From contig NC_080175.1 of the NCBI RefSeq assembly GCF_950295315.1, positions 68,112,302 through 68,176,301 on the forward strand: a DNA stretch of 64,000 bases, in the 5' to 3' direction. The stretch's first letter is position 1; every line of letters begins with the position of its first letter. Below the pieces are notes generated by a model. The model did no database searches and was not told the origin of the DNA. It saw only the letters and a program-made list of their open reading frames with translations. The DNA is from Erinaceus europaeus. Its lineage: Eukaryota > Chordata > Mammalia > Eulipotyphla > Erinaceidae. A program made the translations under genes and the position numbers. Shown in pieces: positions 46,100-59,219 of this stretch.

Positions 46100-46262
46100 T
46101 TTTCAAATATATATACATATATGGAGAGAGAGAGAGAGAGATATGAAGATACCACAGCGCTGAAACTTCCTCCAGTGCAGTGGGAGCTGGGCTCGTACTT
46201 GGGTCAAGTTGTTCATGGCAAATCAGGCACCCATCCAGGTGAGCTGTCTTGCTTGACCACCC
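46100..46262 (-). repeat. SINE type E
   Basis: CACAGCGCTGAAACTTCCTCC and CCATCCAGGTGAGCTGTC on plus, after a short (AG)n. Confidence 0.75.
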
Positions 46263-46654
46263 TTCTGTCCTATAGAGAACTGTCCATACCCTTCTTCAAA
46301 GACTTGAGAAGCCAGAAACTGAACCTGGGCTGAACTCCTCCAGTGGTGACCCAGCAGAGCTGTGCCAATATGGGGAGGTAATTTTATGTAATTATAGAGG
46401 CATTATAGGAGATAGGAGCTGCCTGCTATCTTGTTTATACAAAAGGACATTTTCAAATACAAGTTGAATCCTAAAACATGGCTCTCTCCATACTAAATTT
46501 TGTCTAATTCATAGGCTTACATTCAACTTTCAGCTTTGCTCCCCCCCTCCACACCCCCCGCCTCTGGCTTTCACTGGAGGGCTTTGAGTCGAACCCTTCT
46601 TCTGTGACATTAGAGCCTTTCCTCTGGCTCCTAACCATCCCAGTAATGAACACA

Positions 46655-47065
46655 GTTAATCCACTGGTCCCACCTGCATAGGGGAAAGCTTTACAAGTGG
46701 TGAAACAGTGCTGCACTTATCTGTCTCTCACCCTCTCTATGTCCCTCTTCCCTATCAATTTCTCTCTGTATCTGGCTCAGAGAGGCAGGCTGGGAGGAAT
46801 GCTATACCTTTAAGACAGGGTTTCTCCTGGAGCACTTGTTCTGACAGGTTTGTTTGTCATCAAACAGCATTCTGGGCCATCCTGGGCCCTGCTAGATATG
46901 CGTCACTGGGAAATGACATTGTGGTGCCAAGTAGTGACACACTCAGTAGAGTGCACATGCTACCATGCATAGAATCTGGATGCAAGTCCCCAGTTCCCAC
47001 CCAATGGTGCACTTCATGAGCAATGGAGCTGTGCTGCAGGTGTCTCTCTTTCTCTGATATATATA
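46655..47065 (+). repeat. Two partial SINEs type B
   Basis: 46655-46760 keeps the body only; 46925-47065 keeps head and body. Confidence 0.6.
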
Positions 47066-47395
47066 TGATCTTCTGGGAACAGTAGAGTTGTAGACACCAT
47101 GCCCTAGCAATAAGCCTGGGCATGTTCAGGGTGATATGGTTGTAGACACTCCCACCCCCCACCCCAACTCAAATACTTCAAACAGAAACTGAGGAACAAG
47201 CCAATATCTGAAAGTTGAGGTTATGAGTTGAGCAAGGACTATTTTGTGTATACTTATAGAACAGAATTCTCCCTAGGAACTGGAAAAGGCAGATGTGACT
47301 TTGCCTTCATAACATAGTCTTTTTTTCTAAAGCAGCAAATGATTATGAATTAGAGCATCTGAGTTTCAACCCAAGTTTAGAGAGGAGTTCTTTCT

Positions 47396-47397
<2 letters not shown>

Positions 47398-47446
<49 letters not shown>
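47398..47446. repeat. (TA)n microsatellite
   Basis: About 24 uninterrupted TA units, directly before a composite SINE. Confidence 0.95.
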
Positions 47447-47447
<1 letters not shown>

Positions 47448-48125
47448 CAGGGTTATTGCTGGGGCTCCATGCATGCACTACAAATCCACTGCTCCTGGAG
47501 ATCATTTTTTCCCATTTTGTTGCCTTTGTTGTTACTGTCATTCAAAGATCAGGGCACCAGTATGCTGGGCTAGCTTCGTGGGCAGGAGATAGACGACCAG
47601 GGACTCATGGCTGAGTGGAGAGCAGTATTTCTTTACTGATGTGGAACACAGCGCAATCTAAGCTATCTCTAATCACAGTCTTCTCTATCTTTCCTCTCTC
47701 TCCTCTGGTGGAAGAGTCAGGAACAAAGGAAATACGTAGGATAGGGTGCGGGGAGAAGGAAGAAGCGTGAACTAGCAAGGACTAAACCAAAATCTCCCAG
47801 AGGCATAGGGAGTGAGACCTAACCAATGTAACAGAATGACCATGTAAATAGACCACAACTTCAAGCAATGTAACAGAAGGGATCCCAGAAGCAGAACTAG
47901 AAGCATACCAACAATTGTTGCTATTGGATAGGACACACAAAAATTGAGAGAGGAGGGGAAGATAGATAGATAGATACATAGATAAAGATAGACACTTGCA
48001 GACTGCTTCTCCACTAGCGACCCTCCTGCAGGTGGGGAACCAGGGGCTGAAAACAGGATCCTTGAACTGGTCCTTGCACTTTGCGGCATGTGTGCTCAAC
48101 CTACTGCACTAGCATTAGGCTCCCT
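47447..48125 (-). repeat. Composite SINE interrupted by a solo LTR
   Basis: SINE 47447-47530 and 47914-48125 with an LTR between. Confidence 0.7.
47531..47913 (-). repeat. Solo LTR, same family as 51552-51990
   Basis: Shares GACGACCAGGGACTCATGG and ACAGCGCAATCTAAG-like blocks with the LTR at 51.6 kb and ends ...CCAACA on plus. Flanks TTTGTT and ATTGTT agree at five of six bases, but the left boundary is uncertain. Confidence 0.65.
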
Positions 48126-48184
48126 CATGTACAGATTTTGATTGACACCAGCAGCTAGGAGTTGGCACTTTTTTCTAGAATTTT

Positions 48185-48187
<3 letters not shown>

Positions 48188-48235
<48 letters not shown>
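48188..48235. repeat. (GT)n(GA)n microsatellite
   Basis: GT run followed at once by a GA run. Confidence 0.9.
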
Positions 48236-48239
48236 AACC

Positions 48240-49770
48240 CACTGCTTTGCATTTATTGGATTTCTCTTTAATATCTATCCAAGCAGTTCAACTAGTTTGC
48301 TTCTCTTCCTACCAGTTTGTTCTGTCTGATTAATCATTTGTCTGAAAACCTATAAGCCTATAGGAGGAGTGACGGTAAGCAGGGGATTTGAGATACTTTC
48401 TCTGAACTGATGAAACAGTCAGTGTACCCACTTAGTTTAAACATGGAACAAAACAATGGGATTCTGTCAGAGGCAAGCAAGTTGCAGGAGAAACACTTCT
48501 GTTTCTGAAGAAAAATTGCTTCCTTTGTCCTTCTTTAAAATAAACAATGGGGCTACTTGTAGCAAAGTCATGTAGTGACTCAACTCCAAAGAGCAGAAAC
48601 AACTGTAGCCTGCTTTGGAAACATAATCTATCAGTGTAATTTTCCCAAACATCAGATAAATAAAAATAGTGGAAGGCAATGGGGCTTTGTCAGCTTGATT
48701 ATTGGGTGCAAAACAAAACAGGAAATGCTCTGTGTGAACAGGATATAGGGAAGGAGTATAGTTGATTGGGGATAGTCACTCTTTCTGCTCTCCGCCCTCC
48801 GCCCCTCAAGCCCCAAGTCAAATGAAGTCCTGATGATCTGGGAACCATAGATTAATATTGTATCTGTACAATACTAATATGGCTCATTGAGAGACAAAGT
48901 GGAGAAGCAATGAAAGTCACTATCTGCCATAGCAGGAACATTTTAGTGCTGTTGTTTTAAGGAAATAATGGAAGATGAAGGACTTAGCTGAAATATCCTA
49001 TGATAGTTAGCAAGGTAACTCTAAGGGAAAGTTTCCCCAGTGAGGAGTGGCCACAGACCACTTGTGCTCCTGGAGACAGTGTAATAAAGCACTGAGCTCT
49101 GAACCAAACCTTGCACAGCACAGTGAAAGCTAAGTAAATAGTAAGTTCCAATGAAGCCTTTGTCCAAAGAATTGGCTAGATTTAATGGCAAGTATGGATA
49201 CATGTTTGGCAAGTAAGTGCCGCTGAAAAACAGATCTCAAGTGCATGGAATGGATTTCTATTGGACATAACAAATAGAATCATTAATTGCAAAAACAAAA
49301 CAATAAAATGGAGTAGACAACATGCTTTTGTTCATTTTTGTGTACACATTTAAACATTTTTTACACTCTACCAGGAGGAAATGAAAAGTAAAATTAATGA
49401 GGTATTAAAAACATTGTTTTGTTTTTTTTTTTTGGCAAGTCAGCCTGTGGAGGAGGCTTCATGCATGACAACAGATTTTTGTAATTTTAAATTTTCAGCA
49501 TTTAGCCCAGGAAGCACAGTACATAAGGTCTGAAACTGACAGCAGCCAATAAAGTCAACGAGTGGAAAAGCACAGCAATATGTGTGCTTAACCAGGTGCG
49601 CCACCGCCTGGCCGGCATCTGGTAGCACGTGGAATGGCAGAGATCCAGAATAGGAAAAATAACATTAGAGCAGAACTAGAGGCTGAATGGGGTTGATGAC
49701 TGGTAGAATTAAAGTCATGACAGAAGAAGTTGGTAGAAGGCTTTAGAATATGATAGTGCTGCTTCTTTTT
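48240..49770. other. Intronic DNA, mostly unique
   Basis: Only a short type B head at about 49578-49620 was recognised. No exon supported. Confidence 0.4.
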
Positions 49771-49774
49771 CTTT

Positions 49775-50215
49775 TATAAGAGGGTGACATCGAGAGCTAG
49801 AAGGGAGAGATGAGAGATACCTGTAGGACTGCTCTACGACTCATAAAATTACCCCTTTATTTATTCATTTGTTTATTTTGCCTCCAGGGTTATCACTGGG
49901 GCTCAGCAGGCATTGCTTCTGGTGGCCATTTTGTCCCCATTTTATTGGGAAAGATAGAGAGAAGTTGAGGGGGGGATAGAAAGGAAGAGAGAGATTCTGA
50001 TAGACACCCACAGACCTGCTTCAACACTTGTGAAGTGTCTCCATCTGCAGGTGGGGAACCCAGATTCTTGCTTGGGTCCTTGAACTTTGTACTATGTGTG
50101 CTTAACTGGGTGCACTACCGCCTGCCCCCAAATTACCCCCCCCACCTTTACAAGTGGGGACCAGGGGTTGAATCTGGGACCTTGTACATGGTAACGTGCA
50201 CACAGTTACTTGGCT
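49775..50215 (-). repeat. SINE type B interrupted by a composite SINE
   Basis: The composite SINE (49856-50129) is flanked by AAATTACCCC at 49846-49855 and 50130-50139. The host SINE continues on each side. Confidence 0.8.
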
Positions 50216-50299
50216 GTTTAGAATATAACTCTGAAATGCCAAAGTCATTCTTGTTTGATTATGTGTTGTGTGTCAAAGGAGTCTATAAAGACAAGGAAA

Positions 50300-50480
50300 C
50301 CAGGGGGCCGATAGTAACACACCCAGTTGAGTGCACAAGTCACTATGTTCAGCACCCGCTCCCCACCTGCAGGGCAGAAGTTTCATGAGCAGTGAAGAAG
50401 TGCTGAAGGTGTCTCTTTGTCTCTACCTTTCTGAATCTCCCCTCCCCTCTTGCTTTCTCTCTGTCTCTATCCAATAAATA
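50300..50480 (+). repeat. SINE type B
   Basis: Head GATAGTAACACACCCAGTTG and tail TCTATCCAATAAATATG. Confidence 0.75.
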
Positions 50481-50487
50481 TGTATTT

Positions 50488-50805
50488 TTTCCTCCAGGGT
50501 TATCGCTGTGGCTCAGTGCCTGCACTACCAATCCATTGCTCCTGGCGGCATCTTTTTTTCATTGTTGTTGTTGCTCCTGCCATTATTGTTGTTGTTGCTG
50601 CTTCTGCTGCTGTTGTTGTTGGATAGGATAGAGAGAAACTGAAAGAGGAGGGGAAGACAGAGAGGGGGAGAGAAAGAGAGACACCTGCAGACTTGCTACA
50701 CCGTTTGTGAAGGTGGGAAGCTAGGGGGCTCAAACTGGAATCCTTACGCCGGTCCTTGAGTTTTGCACTCTGTGCACTTAACCTGGTGCGCTACCACCTG
50801 GCCCC
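50488..50805 (-). repeat. Composite SINE
   Basis: TCCAGGGTTATCGCTGTGGC block plus a type A-like unit with a (TTG/CTG)n middle. Confidence 0.8.
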
Positions 50806-50814
50806 CTAAATAAA

Positions 50815-51085
50815 ATATTATTATTATTTAAATATTATTTATTCCCTTTTGTTGTCCTTGTTGTTTTATTGTAGTTATTATTGTTGTTGTTGATGTTGTC
50901 ATTGTTGGATAGGACAGAGAGAAATGGAGAGAGAAGGGGAGGATAGAAGTGGGTGAGAAAGATAGACACCTGCAGATCTGCTTCCCTCAGGTGGGGAGCC
51001 GGGGGCTTGAATGGGATCCTTACGCCAGTCCTTGCACTTTGCGACATGTAGGCTTAAAGCGCTGCACTACCACTCAACTCTCAAA
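50815..51085 (-). repeat. SINE type A
   Basis: (TTG)n tail, then the head ending CGCTGCACTACCACTCAAC on plus. It abuts the previous SINE. Confidence 0.8.
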
Positions 51086-51551
51086 ATATTTTTAAAAAGA
51101 TAAATAAGCTGGTGTCATAATACAAGAAGACTTATTTTCTGAGAAATAGAAACCAGGACTATCCTCTGTCTTCTTCAAAAACTATTTAGCACCTCATGAC
51201 AAAAGGCAAAAAGTCATACCCCCTAGGTACCGCCCTATATTGGGCAGATCTTCCATCGCTAGAAATGACACCTGTCCAACCTAACCTTTGTAACACTGAG
51301 CACATCAATGATTTAAGGGCCAAAATATGAAATCCCCAGAACACTTGCACAATCTTAATTTTAGAACAGCTACCTAATTTTCCATTACTGTACAGCATGC
51401 GTTAAGGAGAATAAATGACTATAGGATTGTATTTTGTCAAAGAAAGCTAAAAACCAAGGCCAAAAATCCATTACTGAAACCAACAAACGAAAACCAATAA
51501 ACAGGACTTCAAGAGTTCACAGTACTTTACAAAGATCTTCACACCATAAAC

Positions 51552-51990
51552 TGTTGTTTTCGACGGGTTATGTTGTTTTCGCCGGGCTGGCTTCATGGGC
51601 GGGTAACAGACGACCAGGAACTCATGGTTGAGCTGTAGGCAGTATCTCTTTATTCATGCAGGACGCAGCACAATCTAAGACGAGCTAAGCTAAACTCAAG
51701 TACCCTAAAACTCACAATGCTGTCTTTATATATACTTGCCAAGTAGGGTGGAAACAGGATGTGACATAGAGAGGGTGGGGAGAAAAGTGACTGGTGAAAA
51801 TCAGAGTGTGACAAGGAGGGGGCAGAGCAGGCGAGAATCCTATCACTGAACCACCAATACCCTGGAGTGCTTTATGTAAATGTAAAAGTGATTTATGTAA
51901 ATAGACCAAAGCTTTGAATGGGATTAAATCTATCCCTACATAGGCATATGGTTAAGCAGAAGCCAGGGGGAGCTGGCATACTATCCAACA
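51552..51990 (-). repeat. Solo LTR with 6-bp target duplication
   Basis: 439 bp, TGTTG...CAACA ends, flanked by ATAAAC at 51546-51551 and 51991-51996. A minus-strand AATAAAG is at about 51645-51651. The first ~25 bases on plus contain a doubled TGTTGTTTTCG motif. Confidence 0.9.
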
Positions 51991-52016
51991 ATAAACTATG
52001 AGTTTTTGGTTTCACA

Positions 52017-52140
52017 GCAACTCTGTGAAATGGACCGGGCAGAGATGGGGCTGGATTATACATGAACAAAAGCAACTCAGAGGTGATGTGACTTGCCGGA
52101 GAATGACACAGCCAGAGCACAGATCTGGATGAAAGTTTTC
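52017..52140 (+). repeat. MIR element
   Basis: CAACTCAGAGGTGATGTGAC and ACACAGCCAGAGCACAGATC match the MIR core region, an ancient mammalian SINE. Confidence 0.7.
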
Positions 52141-52652
52141 ATCTGGAAATGTTCCATGGTCAGATTAAAGCCATGTTTAAACTTTCAAGTGGATGGCATC
52201 TGATACCTGACAAGGAAAAAACACACTCCAGGGGATCTTAAAAACACTGCTAAAGACTGCTTGGGTCACAGTTAATGGTAGCATGTAGAAATAATTTCTA
52301 CTTACCAACTCATTACTTGCTTCATTAAGCTAGGTTACCTTTGTAGCCAATTTTATCCAGTGATGCTTTATGAAGCTGGGGTTGGGCATAGAACAGGAAG
52401 TCTAGAGGCCAATATATGGATATCTTTGTGGTTTATGGAGACCCTCAGTCTCAGTCACTTCAATTCCATTAAATCTCTTTGAGGCAGTCTTCCAAAAACA
52501 GTTTGCAAAGACACTATATAGGAAAGCTGATAAAGCCCCTTGCAGTTCTCAAAGAGGTACTGCTGAATTCTAAGGAAGACTGAGTTATGCACCAGCTGCT
52601 AAGAATCTTGCTAATTATACTTTTCAAATCTCCTATATAGATACCCAGTCTC

Positions 52653-52697
52653 ACACACACATACACACACACACACACACACATACACACACACACC
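52653..52697. repeat. (AC)n microsatellite
   Basis: Interrupted AC run. Confidence 0.9.
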
Positions 52698-52764
52698 CCA
52701 ATCACACACAGATTTCTGAGTGGCCTTTGAAAAAGAGAGGACAAAAAACTATGGATATTTATTT

Positions 52765-53035
52765 ATTTATTTATTTTTATCATCACCAGGGTTATCACTG
52801 AGGCTTGGTGCCAGCACTACAAATCCACTGCTCTTGGTGGCCATGTTTTCCTCTCCCCTTCCCCCCCCCCCGTTATTTGAGGCAAAAAGAAACTGAGAGG
52901 GAGGAAAGGAAGATAGAGAGGGAGAGAGAGAAACACCTGCTTCACTGTTCATGAAAATTTCCCCCTGCAGGTGGGAAGCAGGGGCTCCAACCTTAGTTCT
53001 TGCATCGGGTAATGTGTGAGCTCATCAGGGTATAC
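52765..53035 (-). repeat. Composite SINE (type B-like)
   Basis: ACCAGGGTTATCACTGAGGC block, C-run at 52861-52871, then a type B unit. Confidence 0.7.
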
Positions 53036-53329
53036 CTGAGCTATGGATATTTAGGAACACAAACAACATCTTCACACCAGAGAGAGAGCACGATGCCTAG
53101 AGGACCTACACTGAATACACACAAACACACACACACACACAGCAAATAAACTAGTGAGACTGGAACTGGCAACAGACGATGCCGCAGTTTCCTGACAAGC
53201 AACAAGATCTGAGGGATCACACCCAGAGAGTCAGGACACAGATGTGCCACCTCTCCAGCACCTCACACACTGACTTCAGAGGCTGACCATGTGTGGACAA
53301 GGTGACCCGATATTACTCAGTGGTGTCTT

Positions 53330-56174
53330 TTTAAAAAAATTTATTTCCTTATTGGGGAATTAATGTTTTATATTCAACAGTAAATACAATAGTTTGTACA
53401 TGCATAACATTCCCCAGTTTCCCATATAACAATACAACCCCCACTAGGTCCTCTGTCATCCTTCTTGGACCTGTATTCTCCACACTCACCCACCCCCACC
53501 CCAGAGTCTTTTACTTTGGTGCTATATGGCAATTCCATTTCAGGTTCTACTTTTTTTTTTTTTTCTGATCTTGTTTTTCAACTTCTGCCTGAGAGTGAGA
53601 TCATCCCATATTCATCCTTCCATTTCTGACTTATTTCACTTAACATGAATTTTTCAAGGTCCATCCGAGATCGGCTGAAAACGGTGAAGTCACCATTTTT
53701 TACAGCGGAGTAGTATTCCACTGTGTATATATACCACAACTTGCTCAGCCACTTATCTGTTGTTGGACACCTGAGTTGCTTCCAGGTTTGGGCTATAACA
53801 AATTGTGCTGCCAAGAACATATGTGTACACAGATCTTTTTGGATGGATGTTTTGGGTTCCTTAGGATATATCCCCAGGAGAGGAATTGCAGGATCATGGG
53901 GTAGGTCTATTTCTAGCCTTCTGAGAGTTCTCCAGACTGTTCTCCACAGAGGTTGGACCAATTGACATTCCCACCAGCAGTGCAGGAGGGTTCCTTTGAC
54001 CCCACACCCTCTCCAGCATTTTCTGCTGTTACCTTTTCTGATGTGACATTCTCACAGGAGTGAAGTGATATCTTGTTGTTGTCTTTATTTGCATTTCTCT
54101 GACAGTCAGAGACGTGGAGCATTTTTTCATGTGTTTCTCGGCCTGTGGCTCTCTTATGTGGTGAATATTCTGTCCATGTCCTCTCCCCATTTTTGGATGG
54201 GGTTTTTTATTGTCTTGTTGTTGAGTTTGGCAAACTCTTTATATATGTTGGTTATTAAACTCTTGTCTGATGTATGGCATGTAAAGATCTTCTTCCATTC
54301 TATGAGGGGTCTCTTGGTTTGGGTAGTGGTTTCTTTTGCTGTGAAGAAGCTTTTTAATTTGATGTAGTCCCATAGGTTTATACTTGCCTTAGTCTTCTTT
54401 GTAATTGGATTCGCTTCATTGAAGATGTCTTTAAAATGTATGTGAAAAGAGTTCTGCCAATATTTTCCTCTAAGTATCTGATAGTTTCTGGTCTAACATC
54501 CAAGTCCTTGATCCACTTGGAATTTACTTTTGTATTTGGTGAAATACAGTGCTTCAGTTTCATTCTTCTGCATGTTTCAACCCATTATTTCCAATACCAT
54601 TTGTTGAAGAGACTCTGCTTTCCCCATTTAATAGTCTGGGTCCCTTTGTTAAAGATTAGATGTCCATAGGTGTGGGGGCTCACTTCTGGATTCTCAATTC
54701 TATTCCACTGGTCAGTGTGTCTATTCATGTTCTAGTACCAAGCAGTTTTGATGACAATGGCCCTATAATACAATTTGAGATCTGGGAGTGTGATGCCTCT
54801 AGTTCTGTTCTTTTTTCTCAAGATTGTTTTGGCAATTCTAGGTCTTTTCTGGTTCCAGATAAACATTTGTAGTATTTTTTCTATTCTCCTAAAAATGTGC
54901 TTGGGATCTTGATGGGGATAGCATTAAATTTGTATATGGCTCTGGGTAGTATATTCATTTTGATGATGTTAATTCTTCCAACCCATAAACATGGAATATC
55001 TTTCCACTTCTTTGTGTCTTTTTCAATTTCCTTGAGTAGTGACTCATAATTTTCAGTATACAAGTCTTTCACTTGGTTAGGTTTATTCCTAGATATTGTA
55101 TTGTTTTTGTTGCTATAGTATAGAGAATTGATTTCTGGATTTCAATTTTTTCTAACTTAGTGTTTGCATTGAGGAATGCCACTGACTTTTGAATGTTAAT
55201 TTTGTAGCCTGACACCTTACTGTATTTCCTGATGATTTCCAAAAGCTTCTTGCTGAATTCCTTAGGTTTATCTATGTATACTATCATGTCATCTGCAAAC
55301 AAGGAGAGTTTGACTTCTTCTCTTCCAATCTGTATCCCTTTAATTCCTTGCTCCTGCCTGATTGCTATGGCAAGAACTTCCAACTATGTTGAATAGTAAT
55401 AGTGAACTATGTTGAATAGTAATGGTGATAGTGAGCAGCCCTGTCTAGTACCTGATCTGAGTGGAAATGCTTCCAGTTTTTCACCACTGAGTATGATGTT
55501 GGCTGTAGGTTTGCTATATATAGACTCCACTATCTTGAGAAATTTTCCATCTATTCCCATTTTTTTGTAGTGTTTTGATCATAAAGGGATGTTGTATTTT
55601 GTCAAAGGCTTTCTCTGCATCAATTGATATGACCATGTGGTTTTTGGTCTTGCTTTTGTTGATGTGGTGGATCACATTGATTGATTTACGTATATTAAAC
55701 CAACCTTGCATGCCTGGTATAAACCCAACTTGGTCATGATGAAAAATCTTTTTAATATACTGCTATATCCAGTTGGCTAGAATTTGTTCAATATTTTAGC
55801 ATCTATGTTCATCAGAGATATTGGTCTGTAGTTTTCTTTTTTGGTTGTGTCCCTGTCTGCTTTTGGTATCAGAGTGATGTTGGCTTCATAGAAGCTGGCA
55901 GGGAGTACTCCAGTGTCTTAAATCTTCTGGAAGACTTTTAAAAGTAGAGGTATTAGTTCTTCTTTGAGGGTTTTGTAGAATTCATTTGTAAAACAATCTG
56001 GTGCAGGACTTTTATTTTTGGGGAGATTTTTGATAACTGTTTCAATTTCATTAGCTGTGATGGGCCTGTTCATGTTATCTACTTCCTCTTTACTTAGTTT
56101 TAGAAGTTGGTAGGTATCTAGGAAATCATCCATTTCTTCCAGGTTCTCTAGCTTGGTTGCATATAGTTGTTCAT
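53330..56174 (-). mobile_element. 5'-truncated L1, 2.8 kb, 13-bp target duplication
   Basis: TCAGTGGTGTCTT is found at 53317-53329 and 56175-56187. The element carries the 3' UTR, the ORF2 C-terminus and the RT core ([22 protein letters not shown]) and stops inside ORF2. Several frameshifts, plus a duplicated AACTATGTTGAATAGTAAT near 55383-55422, break ORF2. Closely related to the intact L1 at 7203. Confidence 0.95.
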
Positions 56175-56187
56175 TCAGTGGTGTCTT

Positions 56188-56570
56188 ATGAGCAAAGTTT
56201 TCTCTGCTTGTAAAGACTCCATGATGGAGCTGGAAGAAGGTGTGTTGACTGTGTGTGTATATATATCTGGAGAATATTGTAAATGAGGATGGAGAATAGG
56301 AGTGCCCAGACAAATGGGATTGTTACAAAATGAACCTCTGCATTCATCCAAAATCCATATATTGAAACTCTCACCCCCTATCTGATGGATTTGGGAGATG
56401 GGGCCATTAGGAGAAAATAGTGGTGCTAGGTGAGATCTCTAGGGCAGCCCTTTGTGGTGGGATGTGAGCCATTATAAGCAGAGACACTACAGAACTTGCT
56501 TTCTGCAGTGATTTTTCAACACAGGGAGAAGCCACAAGTCAGGAAGTGGATCAGAGCCTGACCCTACTTA
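56188..56570. other. Intronic DNA, possibly an old DNA or LTR repeat
   Basis: AAAATCCATATATTGAAACTC and GGGAGATGGGGCCATTAGG recall a common ancient mammalian repeat that I could not name with certainty. Confidence 0.35.
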
Positions 56571-56576
56571 TCAATC

Positions 56577-57190
56577 TGTCGGGACACTGTGAAGATGTGG
56601 TTGAGCTTGGCAGGGCTTGACTTGAGAGGACATCCATCCTATCAGTCTTTCTCTCTCTCTCTCTGCTGAGAGGTTGAGCAAGGAGGGACATGACTCACCA
56701 AGATTTGCCCTGTCTTATCAGACTCCCTGCCTCACAAAGCACCCTGCATTCCTGATACTATGGCCTGCTCCCTTATTATCTATATAATCATTGTTTTGCC
56801 TGAAAGATCCCCACCCATTCCATTCCTTTGATCTATCTTCTTTCTACCCTCAAGACCCTTCCTGCCTGCAGGGTATTATTAATTCTATCAGTTAAAACCC
56901 TCACAACAGTTGCTAAGGAAGTTACCTTTCCCAGCCCCCTTTTGCCTTTTCTGCCCCTTTCCAAAGCATGTCAAGCCATTTTCTGTTCCCAACTTGCCAC
57001 TTCCAGGTCTGACCTTTAAAAGCCTGGGCTCTCTGATCAATAAAGAATCGAATTGCCTTGCTGCCATGAGCTCTGTTCATGAGCCATCTCCTTCGTGTTG
57101 CTGAGCAGCAGCCCAGGCTGGCTCCGGTCACGTTCTCTCCAACCCAGAGAGTACGCGCCTGGGAAGAGGCACCCCCATGCTAGCCCAGGA
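56577..57190 (+). repeat. Solo LTR, related to 15961-16350
   Basis: 614 bp. Starts TGTCGGG and ends GCTAGCCCAGGA, with flanks TCAATC and TCGATC (five of six). AATAAAG at about 57040-57046. The final CA has become GA, which fits an older insertion. Confidence 0.75.
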
Positions 57191-57309
57191 TCGATCAACT
57201 TCAGACTTCCAGAATCGATAGATGTGAGAATATATATGCTTGTTGTTTAGGTCATCTAGCCTATGGTGTATTGTTAGGACAGTCAAAGAGGACTAAGACA
57301 GACATGGGT

Positions 57310-57456
57310 TTATTTTCTCTTCTTGTCATCAAGATTATCATAAGGGCTTTCCTGTACAACTCCAGTGTTCCTGATGGCCATTTTTCCCCTTTCTTTTTTG
57401 TTTTTGATAGAAGGTGAGAGGGAGAAAAGAGGGAGAGGAGGAGGGAGGGAGAGAGG

Positions 57457-57489
<33 letters not shown>

Positions 57490-57790
57490 AAAGGGAGAGA
57501 GAGGGAAACACACCCACAACCCCCCCTGAGGGAGAGAGAGAGAGAGGGAGACACACCCATAACCCCCCCTGAGGGAGGGAGAGAGGGAGAGAGGGAAAGA
57601 GGGAGAGAGAGAGAGAGAGAAAGAGTTCTGTATCACTACTTCATGCCTCATGAAGATTTTCCTCTCTATGGATGGGAATTATATGATTGAGAGAGAGGGA
57701 GACACACCTACAACCTCCCCTAAGGGAGGGAGGGGGAGAGAGAGAGAGAGGGAGACACACCCACAACCCCCCCTGAGGGAGGGAGGGAAG

Positions 57791-57823
<33 letters not shown>

Positions 57824-57993
57824 TGAGTTCTGTATCACTACTTCATGGCTCATGAAGATTTTCCTCTCTATGGATGGGAATTATATGATTGAGAGAGAGG
57901 GAGACACACCCACAACCCCCCTGAGGGAGGGAGGGGGAGAGAGAGAGAGAGAGGGAGACACACCCACAACCCCCCCTGAGGGAGGGAGGGAAG

Positions 57994-58039
<46 letters not shown>

Positions 58040-58155
58040 GTTCTGTATCACTACTTCATGGCTCATGAAGATTTTCCTCCCTATGGATGGGGATTGTATG
58101 ATCGAACCCAGGTCCTCAAACATGGTATATTCTACCAGGTAAGTCACCAACTACC
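57310..58155 (-). repeat. Composite SINE expanded into a ~205-bp tandem repeat
   Basis: GTTCTGTATCACTACTTCAT occurs at 57625, 57827 and 58040 (spacing 202 and 213). Each copy is followed by the SINE body and a GA-rich block with CACACCCACAACCCCCC. Confidence 0.85.
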
Positions 58156-58193
58156 CCCCTAATAGAGATAAATTTCTTACTGATAGGAATTAT

Positions 58194-58237
<44 letters not shown>

Positions 58238-58970
58238 TGGGGAAGCGTAAACTCTGTGGTGGGAATATCAGTCAAATTGAGATGCACAGAATTACAAATT
58301 GTGCCAGGAGATGAGGGGTTTTATAGCTTTTCTAAAATTCTGGATAATGTTACTGAGCAGACAAACTGCTGAACAGATGTTAAGTAGCTGTTTGTGATGA
58401 CCTTCCTGATTTCCCTTGCTGTAAGGTAAGCACATCAAATCAATGATGTAACACAAAAGTCATAAAACATTCTAGAGACTTTCCATCCTACAAGCCTTTT
58501 GAACAATACTGGAAAGGGGGAAAATCTGCAGCCTTTATAGTGTGTTGCTGAGCAGTTCCCATCATGTGCTTCTGCGACAATGTGCTGGCCATGCAGCCCA
58601 GCGGAACTCAGATCTTATTTGGGGTTAAGGCTGGAAAGTCAAAATGGCGTATCATCCCTGGCTCAGAGAAAGGTCTTTAGATAATTTACCTGCCAAGGCT
58701 GAGAGTAGTCCCCAACTAATAAATCAGTGTGGTTTGGGGCTACTACCTTGAACAGCTCTAAATTTTTGTCAGTATCAAGATGGTGAAATAATAACAGTCC
58801 AACACATGAGATATATTTTATTTTCTGGGATTTTTATTTTTGATTTGAAGTGAGACATTTGCTGCAACCTTAACTGATATTAGGAAGGCATTCAGAAAAT
58901 GCTTTCTGAAGAGTCTCTTGTCTTGTAAATGCTGGGAACTGCAAAGTATGCAATTGCAATATGTTTTATT
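58155..58970. other. Intronic DNA with (TG)n
   Basis: TG run at about 58196-58237. No exon recognised. Confidence 0.45.
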
Positions 58971-59218
58971 ATTTTAAAATATTTTATTTATTATTATTAT
59001 TGGATAAAGACTGAGACAAATGGAGAGGGAGGGGGAGAAAGATAGATAGGTAGACAGGTAGATAGATAGATAGATAGATAGACAGACAGATAGATACCTG
59101 TAGCCCTGCTCTACCACTTGTGAAGCTTTTCCCCTGCAGTGGGGACTGAAGACTTGAGCCTGGATTCTTGTGCATAGTAACATGTATACTCTACCAGATG
59201 TGCCACTGACCAGCCCGT
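58970..59218 (-). repeat. SINE type B with (GATA)n
   Basis: GATA/GACA repeats at about 59040-59096 lie within the GA-rich body. Confidence 0.75.
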
Positions 59219-59219
59219 C

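Noticed and set aside
46504..46716. Minus-strand frame (QRKGSNVTEEGFDSKPSSES)
   Set aside because: Incompatible phases at both plausible splice sites, and partly SINE-derived.
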